Shown: in pieces, positions 22,318-28,822 of the stretch
Layout: the number at the start of each line of letters is the position of its first letter
How positions within the stretch are numbered: the first letter of the stretch is position 1
From: Oscillospiraceae bacterium
Lineage (GTDB): Bacteria > Bacillota > Clostridia > Oscillospirales > Acutalibacteraceae
Length of the DNA: 28,822 nt
Direction: 5' to 3'
Assembly: GCA_902766855.1 (NCBI GenBank)
Contig: CACXFE010000212.1
Location: forward strand, 1 to 28,822
Position numbers and translations under genes: made by a program
Notes under the pieces: model-generated
The model's input: only the letters and a program-made list of their open reading frames with translations
Told to the model about the DNA's origin: nothing
The model's database searches: none

Positions 22318-25300
22318 AATATAAAATATATCCCCGTCCACCAAAACAGGAAGAACGTGCAGAATTCAACCGCAAACTTTTAAAGCTCATAGACAACAAA
22401 GAAACTGAAAAATATAAGATTTCAAGAGATGATGTCTATAACGCCTATACGGGTGATGGAGGTTTGCATGGACTTAAGCGTGAGAACTATGACAATTATC
22501 ATTCCTACAGTAAAGAAAAAAAGGAAATTGAAAACGGTCAGGTATTTACACCGCCTAAGCTTGCAAAATTGATAGTTGACTGTGTAAGTCCGGCGAAGGA
22601 TGAAACCGTCGCAGACCTTACTTGCGGCGCAGGTGCATTCTTTAATTTTTTGCCAAATGAGAAAAACATATACGGTTGTGAAATTGATATTAAGGCTTAT
22701 AAAGTTGTAAAATTCTTATATCCCGATGCAAACATAGAGAATAAAGATATACGCTCATATAAGCCGATGCTTCGTTTTGATTATGTTATTGGCAATCCGC
22801 CTTTTAATCTTAAATGGTGGGTTGATAATGATGAAGAAATGAAGTCGCAACTGTATTTTTGCAAAAAAGCAGCAACGCTTTTAAAACCTAAAGGAATAAT
22901 GGCGATAATTGTACCTGCATCCTTTTTAGCAGATGATTTTGCCAATGGTTCAGATATTGCTTTAATGGAAGAAAATTTTAATTTTTTAGGGCAAATATCT
23001 TTACCTACTGATTCTTTTACGGCGATGGGTGTAGAAGCTTTTGATACCAAATTACAGTTTTGGCAGAAAAAATCCGAATCCGATACCCAGGCAATGCCTT
23101 ATAAAAAAGATATGGCATTTACCGTTCTTAAAAGTAGTAATTATGATGAAATTGCTGTTTGGGTTGGAGAAAATCTTTTATCCAAAGCCAAGGCAGATTT
23201 AAAGCAAAATAAGTACGGAATTTTAAGAGAAATTGCAAAGGAAGGTACGTTATCTTCAGATTTTGAATACAAGGTTAAAAGTATGCTTTATCAGATAAAG
23301 TGCCATCCAAAACTTTCGGAGCATTACAACAAATGCAGTGAATATCTTTACCGTTTTGCACATCAAACTCAGCCTCCCGATATGGACTATAAGGAATGGT
23401 GTAAGCACAAAATAACAGAGAATAAGGTTATAGCATACCTTAAAAATGTTATTTCAAAGCAAAATGCACCTATCCCACAAGACAAAATTGCACTCGTTAA
23501 GCAGAAATACAATTTTGTTTATAAGGGTTATAGTTCAAAATCAAAAGCGGGCTTAACTGAAGAACAGAAAAAGCCGGTGCCGATTTACGATATTGTTTCA
23601 GGTGCTTGTTTTGATGAATTCCCCAGATATGAAAAATTTATCCGTAAAAAGCAAAATGAATATGCCAGAGAAAATGCTCAATTTGAAGATATGACCGAGG
23701 ATGCTGAAATTAAGAATTGGCTTGATAATTTTACTTTATGGGATTCTGAAAATGAAGAGGATATTTATCTTAATCCTATCCAAAAGCACGACCTTAATTT
23801 AATGCTGCAAAAGCGTTACGGACTTCTTCAATGGGAGCAAGGTTCAGGTAAAACTCTTGCGGGTATTGCTGTAGGTAAATACCGTATGGAAAAACAGAAT
23901 ATTCATCATACATGGGTAATTTCTTCTGCTATTTCTATCAGAAATAACTGGGACGTTGTTTTGGAAAATTATGGACTATCTTATGTTTTTGTAGAGAAGC
24001 TTACTGATTTACAGCGTATTAAAAATGGTGATTTTGTAATTATCACGCTTAATATGCTTAACAAATACCGTAAGCAAATAAAACGGTGGGTTCGTATTCA
24101 TAACCAGAAAATACAGCTTGTTTTTGATGAAAGCGATGAGATGTCTAATCCTAATACTGCAACTGCAAAGAGCGTACTTGATTGCTTTAGAAGATGCAAA
24201 TCAAAACTACTTACAACGGGTACGAGTACAAGAAATAATATAGTTGAATTTGCACCCCAATTGGAGCTTATGTATAACAATTCGGCTAATATGATTTCTT
24301 GGTGCGAAAATACATACTCATACGATTATGACCTTGGTGAAGCTTATCTTTGTAATGACGATAATGTTTATTACGGAAAGCCTATTCCTGCATACTCAAA
24401 AGGATATAACCTGTTTAAAGCATCTCACTTGCCCGGCAAAGCTACAGTATTCGGTGTAGAAAAAATGACACAGGATATTTACAATGCTGCCGTGCTTGAT
24501 GAAATACTTGGTAAAACAGTTATAACCCGTACTTTTGAGGAAATTGTCGGCAAGGAGATTCGCAGAATACATCAAATACCTGTAGCAATGTCTGATGCGG
24601 AAAGAGAAGTTTATGAGATTGCTATGAAAGAATTTTATAAGCTTCGTGACCGTTATTATGCAAGTACGGGCAATGGACGCAAGGATGGAATGCTTATCCT
24701 TATGCAGCAGATAAATATGCTTCTTAAGATAAGCGCTGCTCCTAATACGCTTAGTGAATATACAGGTGGTCTTCCTACTAAGATTTCTAAAATCATAGAT
24801 ATGGTAGGGGAGAGTCCTGATGAAACGGTGGCTATAGGTGTTCGCCATCTTGACGTTCTTGCTGTATACAAGGAAGCGTTAGAAAGCGCTTACCCTGACA
24901 GACAGATATTTGTTGTGAGCGGAAAAATGTCTTTTGCAAATCGTAAAAAGCTTCGTAAAACACTCAAAGAAAGCAAAAACGGTATATTGCTTTGCACTCA
25001 GCAGAGTCTGCCGTCAAGTGTAAACTTTGAGTATGTGAATAAGATTTTTCTGCCCGAACTTCATTACAACAATGCAAGAATGAGCCAGTTTTATATGCGT
25101 TTCATTCGTTATACCTCAACCGATTACAAGGATATATACTTTGTAACCGCAGAGGATAGCATTGAGGCAAATCTGCTTATGATGGTTATGTGCAAGGAAA
25201 AGATAAATTTATTTATGAAAGGCAAAAAGATCAACCTCGATGAAATATACGAGAAATTCGGCGTTGACTATGACCTTGTAAATCAAATTATGGTTAAGGA

Positions 25301-25355
25301 TGTAGATGAGAACGGAAAATCGTATGTTCGATGGGGAAGTCAAAAGGTGGCTTAA
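22314..25355 (+). CDS. DNA adenine methyltransferase-SNF2-like helicase fusion
   Basis: This is a 1013-residue, two-enzyme protein. The N-terminal half is a gamma-type N6-adenine methyltransferase in the order X-I-IV: GQVFTPPKLAKLIV (75-88), the SAM loop ADLTCGAGAFF (100-110) and the catalytic IGNPPF (159-164). After a roughly 220-residue region without recognisable motifs comes an SF2/SNF2-like ATPase. It has Walker A EQGSGKTLAG (508-517), LVFDESDEMSNPN (motif II, DESD 605-608), LLTTGTSTRNN (motif III), and a second RecA lobe ending in SQFYMRFIRYTSTDY (motif VI). No nuclease motif is visible. GGAGG sets the ATG at 22314; an earlier in-frame TTG is rejected. The make-up recalls phage P1 DarB and, in inverted order and without nuclease or evident target-recognition domain, type ISP restriction enzymes. 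A role in anti-restriction or element DNA modification is inferred. Confidence 0.88.
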   Translation: MKYKIYPRPPKQEERAEFNRKLLKLIDNKETEKYKISRDDVYNAYTGDGGLHGLKRENYDNYHSYSKEKKEIENGQVFTPPKLAKLIVDCVSPAKDETVADLTCGAGAFFNFLPNEKNIYGCEIDIKAYKVVKFLYPDANIENKDIRSYKPMLRFDYVIGNPPFNLKWWVDNDEEMKSQLYFCKKAATLLKPKGIMAIIVPASFLADDFANGSDIALMEENFNFLGQISLPTDSFTAMGVEAFDTKLQFWQKKSESDTQAMPYKKDMAFTVLKSSNYDEIAVWVGENLLSKAKADLKQNKYGILREIAKEGTLSSDFEYKVKSMLYQIKCHPKLSEHYNKCSEYLYRFAHQTQPPDMDYKEWCKHKITENKVIAYLKNVISKQNAPIPQDKIALVKQKYNFVYKGYSSKSKAGLTEEQKKPVPIYDIVSGACFDEFPRYEKFIRKKQNEYARENAQFEDMTEDAEIKNWLDNFTLWDSENEEDIYLNPIQKHDLNLMLQKRYGLLQWEQGSGKTLAGIAVGKYRMEKQNIHHTWVISSAISIRNNWDVVLENYGLSYVFVEKLTDLQRIKNGDFVIITLNMLNKYRKQIKRWVRIHNQKIQLVFDESDEMSNPNTATAKSVLDCFRRCKSKLLTTGTSTRNNIVEFAPQLELMYNNSANMISWCENTYSYDYDLGEAYLCNDDNVYYGKPIPAYSKGYNLFKASHLPGKATVFGVEKMTQDIYNAAVLDEILGKTVITRTFEEIVGKEIRRIHQIPVAMSDAEREVYEIAMKEFYKLRDRYYASTGNGRKDGMLILMQQINMLLKISAAPNTLSEYTGGLPTKISKIIDMVGESPDETVAIGVRHLDVLAVYKEALESAYPDRQIFVVSGKMSFANRKKLRKTLKESKNGILLCTQQSLPSSVNFEYVNKIFLPELHYNNARMSQFYMRFIRYTSTDYKDIYFVTAEDSIEANLLMMVMCKEKINLFMKGKKINLDEIYEKFGVDYDLVNQIMVKDVDENGKSYVRWGSQKVA

Positions 25356-25372
25356 ATCTATGCAGTATTAGT

Positions 25373-25407
25373 TATGTCATATGGGGGTGCAAATCCTCTT
25401 TCACATA
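25373..25407 (+). other. Two-tier hairpin in the gap after the methyltransferase-helicase gene
   Basis: TATGT (25373-25377) pairs with ACATA (25403-25407), and inside it GGGG (25383-25386) pairs with CCTC (25395-25398) around loop GTGCAAAT. It has no T-run, so it is not a standard terminator. It could affect mRNA processing or translation of the next gene, whose AGGAAAGGA follows. Confidence 0.3.
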
Positions 25408-25423
25408 GGAAAGGAATAGAAAA

Positions 25424-25630
25424 ATGGTAAGATTTACACAGAGTTTCAGCCATTGGCTGTTTGAAAATCATAAAGATATATATGCACTTGTTCTATTAGG
25501 ACATACCGAGCTTGTTACGGAAGAAATGTGGAATAAATATATAGAGTGGTGCAATACAGATGATGGCAAGCAATATCTAAAGGGCGGCAGTAAATATGAC
25601 CCCGATTTTGATGAAAGGAAAAGATTATGA
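25424..25630 (+). CDS. Small protein, unrecognised
   Basis: This 68-residue, soluble protein is rich in aromatic residues (FTQSFSHWLFENHKDIYALVLL) and has an acidic-basic C-terminus (YDPDFDERKRL). No family is recognised. AAAGGAA lies upstream of the ATG at 25424. Its stop overlaps the next ATG by four bases (ATGA), suggesting translational coupling. Confidence 0.65.
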   Translation: MVRFTQSFSHWLFENHKDIYALVLLGHTELVTEEMWNKYIEWCNTDDGKQYLKGGSKYDPDFDERKRL

Positions 25631-26406
25631 AAAAAGAATATTATCCCTCTTTGAAATTAGAGTTAGGTAAGGTTTCGTATTACCTGCAAAAAATAATATC
25701 CGAAATACTCAATAGAAATATTGTCTGTGCAGCTAAGGTTGAAAGCAATGATTTTTGGGGTGTTTGTATTGTTAATACCAGGTTATCTTTATCTGATTTG
25801 AAGTTGTTGTTATCCTTTGTGAATGCGGATGACAGGACAGTAGAGGAAACGATGCCTGAAGATGCCAAAAGCACTCATTCTTTAGGTATGCTATTATCCT
25901 CAAAGCTTCTTCAAAAAGCGTTAAATGCTTCTTGGAAAGAGGAATATGTAACCGAAAAAGATCTTTGGCTTATAGATGTAGAATACATAGTTTTAAGCAA
26001 TACCGAAATAGACTCTAATATTTGCTTCGTTTGTAATCGTGCTGTTGATACAAGAGATTTGTTATCCCAGCAGGATATTAAATCGGGTCTTGAGACAGGC
26101 GGTGCAGATTACAACACCTTAGTTAATTTGTGTGAAGAACACCAAAAGAAATACGGAGATCATTTGTTTTGGCGTTATCCTATTTCTGATGGTGAGCACA
26201 CCGGGGTTTATTTTGTTCTTGTAAAGGAAGGAGTTATGGCGATTCCATATAACAGTGTGGATAACGACTGTTTTGAATGGTTCGTTTTATCTGACATTAA
26301 GCTGTGTAGTCATTTGGATATGATTGATTTTATATCCGAATGGGAGGAATATTCCAATAGGCTTGAAAACCAAATGGCATCCTTTAAAGATTTTCTTGGA
26401 GGATAA
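25627..26406 (+). CDS. Unrecognised element protein
   Basis: This 259-residue soluble protein has no motif I can name. The N-terminal third is helical and hydrophobic-patterned (KVSYYLQKIISEILNRNIVCAAKVE). The middle includes ICFVCNRAVDTRDLL and the C-terminal third has repeated aromatic residues (DNDCFEWFVLSDIKLCSHLDMIDFISEWEEY). There is no signal peptide or membrane helix. The start at ATG 25627 is fixed by an ATGA overlap with the preceding gene and GAAAGGAAAAG upstream. AT-rich codon use matches its neighbours. Confidence 0.75.
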   Translation: MKKEYYPSLKLELGKVSYYLQKIISEILNRNIVCAAKVESNDFWGVCIVNTRLSLSDLKLLLSFVNADDRTVEETMPEDAKSTHSLGMLLSSKLLQKALNASWKEEYVTEKDLWLIDVEYIVLSNTEIDSNICFVCNRAVDTRDLLSQQDIKSGLETGGADYNTLVNLCEEHQKKYGDHLFWRYPISDGEHTGVYFVLVKEGVMAIPYNSVDNDCFEWFVLSDIKLCSHLDMIDFISEWEEYSNRLENQMASFKDFLGG

Positions 26407-26416
26407 GTAACTAAAA

Positions 26417-26446
26417 TTTCAGCAGGGTTTCAATGCCCTGCTGAAA
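26417..26446 (+). other. Perfect 11-bp hairpin without a T-run
   Basis: TTTCAGCAGGG (26417-26427) and CCCTGCTGAAA (26436-26446) form a perfect stem around an 8-nt loop, 10 nt after the stop of the preceding gene. The sequence that follows is GAAAGGTTC, not T-rich, so it is more likely an mRNA-stabilising or regulatory hairpin than a terminator on the + strand. Confidence 0.5.
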
Positions 26447-26484
26447 GAAAGGTTCAGTTATGTGCGTAAAAAGGAATGGTTTAT

Positions 26485-26949
26485 ATGGATAAACTTGATG
26501 CAGAAAAAATGCTTTGCTTTATAGAAAAATATGAGGCAATTAGTCGTAATAACCTTGCTTTAAATATTAGAAATGCAATGAAAAAAATTACAACAACACA
26601 TAAATTGCAGGAATATTGGTTAGCGGAACTTTGCGGCACAAAAAGAGATTCTGTATATGCTTGGCTAGGACCGAGTAGGACGCTTAAAGCACCGTTAAAG
26701 GTAGTGGTTTTACTTTCTTTGAAATTAAATATACCAATTGATAAATTATTAGAAATCACAGACCAAAGTTCGGACGAATTAAGACATGGAGCTGTTCAAA
26801 AAATTTCTAATGCAACAAGGATAATAGAATACCACAATAAATACCCTGAAAAATCTTTTAAAGAAATAGCAGAATATTTGAGAATTTCAGAAAATACGGT
26901 GCGAAGACATTTGAAAATATATTCTGAAAGGAAAAATGATATTTTATGA
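26485..26949 (+). CDS. Predicted DNA-binding regulator with two helix-turn-helix-like segments
   Basis: This 154-residue protein carries a likely XRE-type fold in the first half (LQEYWLAELCGTKRDSVYAWL, then LKVVVLLSLKLNIPIDKLLEI). A second classic helix-turn-helix lies near the C-terminus (SFKEIAEYLRISENTVRRHLKIY, about 125-147). Such a protein is a natural candidate to read the dyads in the int or leader promoters, but nothing in the sequence links it to a particular site. The ATG at 26485 has AAAAAGG about 9 nt upstream. An in-frame ATG at 26476 abuts the ribosome-binding site and is rejected. Its stop overlaps the next ATG. Confidence 0.75.
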   Translation: MDKLDAEKMLCFIEKYEAISRNNLALNIRNAMKKITTTHKLQEYWLAELCGTKRDSVYAWLGPSRTLKAPLKVVVLLSLKLNIPIDKLLEITDQSSDELRHGAVQKISNATRIIEYHNKYPEKSFKEIAEYLRISENTVRRHLKIYSERKNDIL

Positions 26950-27365
26950 AATCGATTCTTGATGAACTTAAAACCGAATGTCCGTTTTCTGATATTTTGG
27001 AAGATAAAGAGTTGGTTGACGGTCATATTGTTTTTAAAAAGAAATTTATGCATATAAGGGCGGATTTTGACGGCTATCGTTGGCAGAACACCATTTGGCC
27101 GTATAACAACAGAACCTGCCCCGAAGGCGTAGATGCAAAGGAAATCGACGAGGTTTATTCCCGTCTTGTAAGTTCTAATGGTTTTGAAACCCTAAAAGAT
27201 ATGACAGAGTTTTGTTATCAGCATCCCGAAGCTAAGGTCAACGAACATAGCGATCAGGAATATAACTTTTATTTTGTGGGTAAAACATGCAATTTTTGGA
27301 TTCGCTTAATTACCCGCCGAGGTGACTATAACATTTACCTTCACGCTTTTGAAAAGGATGTGTAG
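26946..27365 (+). CDS. Unrecognised element protein
   Basis: This 139-residue soluble protein has Trp and Tyr clusters (YRWQNTIWPYNN, NFWIRLITRRGDYNIYLHAF) and looks like a small alpha/beta domain. I recognise no family. It overlaps the regulator gene by an ATGA junction, and the next frame begins 2 nt after its stop, so it belongs to the same transcription unit. Confidence 0.7.
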   Translation: MKSILDELKTECPFSDILEDKELVDGHIVFKKKFMHIRADFDGYRWQNTIWPYNNRTCPEGVDAKEIDEVYSRLVSSNGFETLKDMTEFCYQHPEAKVNEHSDQEYNFYFVGKTCNFWIRLITRRGDYNIYLHAFEKDV

Positions 27366-27367
27366 TT

Positions 27368-27580
27368 TTGGAAAATAAAATTCGGCATGCTGAAAAAGGT
27401 GTTTCTTACTGCAAAAGTATAAAAGATGCCATAAATGGTCTCTGTTCAATGATGGATATTGCTGATGATACTTTTGGAGAAACCGATAGAATCACAGATT
27501 ATAAAAGTATTTTTAGTAAAGCTGATGCTTGGGAAAAGCAATATGAAAATTATATTAAAAAGGCAGGAAATAGCAAATGA
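27368..27580 (+). CDS. Small helical protein, unrecognised (TTG start)
   Basis: This 70-residue predicted helical protein (KGVSYCKSIKDAINGLCSMMDIADD) starts at TTG 27368, with AAAAGG about 10 nt upstream, right after the preceding stop. Its own stop overlaps the next ATG (ATGA). No ATG alternative exists near the start. Tight packing on both sides is the main reason for accepting it. Confidence 0.6.
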   Translation: MENKIRHAEKGVSYCKSIKDAINGLCSMMDIADDTFGETDRITDYKSIFSKADAWEKQYENYIKKAGNSK

Positions 27581-28446
27581 TTATAAATAAGCAAGGTGCT
27601 AAATATGATGCTGACGGCAAAATTTTTGTTGTTGGTGAGCCGATATATGTAACTGATGATAGTGATTATAAAGGCTTATTCGGTATAGTAACCGAAATCA
27701 GAGATGGTAAGGATAAGGAAACAGATAATGATACAGTAGATATTTACTGTACTTTGGACGAACCTGTTTTGCCGTTTGATAAAGAACAATTAGAGGGTCG
27801 TTTTTCTCAACTTTATGGAAATAAAATTACTTTAGAAAACATTGCCCTTGATTATGTCATTCTTTCTCCCGATATGTTAACGCCTGTAAAATCAGATGAA
27901 GAAAATACAGATAAAATTGAACTGTATATTGTTCAGGAGGAATACTTCGATGATGAATTCGGTGTAAATAATTATTACTTTACCGACTACATATTGGCAA
28001 AGCAAAAATTAAATGAAATAGTCGCAGAAGATTTTCGAAACGGTTGTGTAAAGGATTGGCAGGAATATAAGGAATTTAAGTTTGAGAGTGGTAAGGATTA
28101 CTACGAGGCTTGGATAGACGGACGCCACTGTGAGAAGCATTATACTGCACAGATTTTTCATGAATTCCTTTGTTTATCTAAAGATACTTTTGAAACGATT
28201 GGTGAAGCTTATATCAACGAATGCTTGCGAGCTGTGTTTATAGATCGAACGGCGCGATTGGATGGTCTTGATGCTTTAGATGAAGGTGATTATGAAAAGT
28301 TGATTAACTCTAACGAATTGCCAAATATAATCAAAGGAAAATTAGTAAACGACAATTCGTTTTTTCAGAAATTTTGTGAAGTTTTCTCAAATGTCAGTTT
28401 TGAAATCGTTAAAGAAATAGGTGTAGTTGAAAATGAAAAGAAATAA
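27577..28446 (+). CDS. Unrecognised acidic element protein
   Basis: This 289-residue strongly acidic protein begins with a small beta-rich section (GKIFVVGEPIYVTDDSDYKGLFGIVTEI, residues about 14-41) that reads like an SH3/KOW-type beta-barrel. A longer helical part follows (YILAKQKLNEIVAEDF, YINECLRAVFIDRTARLDGLDAL). No known domain is claimed. The ATG at 27577 is fixed by overlap with the preceding gene. The next gene overlaps its 3' end by 14 nt. Confidence 0.72.
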   Translation: MIINKQGAKYDADGKIFVVGEPIYVTDDSDYKGLFGIVTEIRDGKDKETDNDTVDIYCTLDEPVLPFDKEQLEGRFSQLYGNKITLENIALDYVILSPDMLTPVKSDEENTDKIELYIVQEEYFDDEFGVNNYYFTDYILAKQKLNEIVAEDFRNGCVKDWQEYKEFKFESGKDYYEAWIDGRHCEKHYTAQIFHEFLCLSKDTFETIGEAYINECLRAVFIDRTARLDGLDALDEGDYEKLINSNELPNIIKGKLVNDNSFFQKFCEVFSNVSFEIVKEIGVVENEKK

Positions 28447-28738
28447 AACAAAAGGCATTTTAAAAAGCGGTAAAATTTACAGCGCTCAGGCATATCTCGA
28501 ATTGGTGTTGGGTGAGGCATATATACTCGACCATCAAAAACCGGTGCTTTCTCAAATTGAAAGGCTGTTAATATTCAATCGTAAGCCATATGGCAGTTTT
28601 AAACTCGAAGATACGCAAAAAGCTCTTAATCACAAAGGTAATTATGTACTTGTAAATTGCTGTGATTTAACGGAAGATTTAATGCCATACGAAGAATATC
28701 GTTGGTTTAGAGTTCCTGAAGGTTTCAGCGAAATTTAA
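28433..28738 (+). CDS. Small basic protein, unrecognised
   Basis: This 101-residue, basic N-terminus (MKRNKTKGILKSGKIYSAQA) precedes a mixed alpha/beta region ending in MPYEEYRWFRVPEGFSEI. No family is recognised. It starts within the preceding gene. ATG 28433 is preferred to TTG 28427, although neither has a strong ribosome-binding site, so coupling to the upstream gene is likely. Confidence 0.6.
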   Translation: MKRNKTKGILKSGKIYSAQAYLELVLGEAYILDHQKPVLSQIERLLIFNRKPYGSFKLEDTQKALNHKGNYVLVNCCDLTEDLMPYEEYRWFRVPEGFSEI

Positions 28739-28747
28739 AATAAAACC

Positions 28748-28798
28748 TGCCAATAAAAGTCAAGAGTAAATTTTGAGCAAAACAATTTTTGTTGGCAT
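28748..28798 (+). other. Imperfect inverted repeat near the right edge
   Basis: TGCCAA followed by TAAAA can pair with TTTTG followed by TTGGCA, closing a loop of about 28 nt. It resembles a weak terminator or operator between transcription units. A possible new start (ATG 28811) begins 11 nt before the window ends and cannot be judged. Confidence 0.3.
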
Positions 28799-28822
28799 AG
28801 AAATTTAGGCATGACGAAAAAA

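Noticed and set aside
22314..25355. Calling the fusion a type ISP or type I restriction enzyme
   Set aside because: No nuclease motif or clear target-recognition domain is visible, and the domain order is methyltransferase then helicase.
15129..28822. Calling the element a complete ICE
   Set aside because: No relaxase, coupling protein, VirB4-like ATPase or replication gene is in view and the far end is missing, so only 'integrative element with Tn916-type int/xis' is supported.
1..28822. CRISPR array, tRNA or rRNA genes
   Set aside because: No regularly spaced repeats, cloverleaf-like sequence or rRNA segment was recognised. The GGGGGTGCAAATCCTC string at 25383-25398 slightly resembles a tRNA T-arm but lacks the rest of a tRNA.

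Overview
The window is a bacterial chromosome segment, most likely from a gut-type Clostridia member (Bacillota, Oscillospiraceae/Lachnospiraceae-like), that carries the left end of an integrated mobile element. The clues are a clostridial-style aro operon with type II dehydroquinase and an AroE-AroK fusion, a YugP-type peptidase, a YchF GTPase, and Tn916-type Int/Xis. The species cannot be named from sequence alone. Two sampled 60-nt lines left of about 15.05 kb are near 57-62% GC; three lines to the right are near 27-45%. The composition switch coincides with the integrase end of the element.

Region 1 (1-9200, + strand) is a tightly packed operon of nine genes: aminotransferase (cut by the window edge), pheA, aroB, aroC, aroE-aroK fusion, aroQ, aroA, tyrA and a DAHP synthase. 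Together they encode every step from erythrose-4-phosphate plus PEP to phenylalanine and tyrosine. Several genes overlap at their start and stop codons. The operon ends in a strong hairpin with T-runs on both strands, which also serves the convergent operon.

Region 2 (9211-15041, - strand) is a six-gene co-directional run, in transcription order: ychF, yugP-like zinc peptidase, a small membrane protein, alr, glpK and a monoglyceride-lipase-like hydrolase. The last two could act in series, releasing and then phosphorylating glycerol.

Region 3 (about 15.05 kb to the right edge) is the mobile element. A Tn916-type integrase and excisionase lie on the - strand at the border. A 766-base non-coding region separates them from a rightward run of AT-rich genes. 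That region holds a near-consensus promoter with a dyad in its spacer and a long structured leader with stacked intrinsic-terminator-like hairpins. The rightward genes are a two-helix membrane protein, a DUF932 protein, a four-cysteine protein, a sigma-factor-like protein, small proteins, a possible DUF4942 protein, a 1013-residue DNA adenine methyltransferase-helicase fusion, a predicted DNA-binding regulator and several unrecognised proteins. No relaxase, coupling protein, VirB4 or replication gene is visible, so whether this is an ICE, an IME or something else cannot be decided here. The far end of the element is outside the window.

The best candidates for something undescribed are the methyltransferase-helicase protein with its DUF932/Cys4/DUF4942 partners (possible anti-restriction or DNA-modification module), the multi-terminator leader, and a two-codon minigene overlapping the start of the sigma-like gene. 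No CRISPR array, rRNA or tRNA gene was found.
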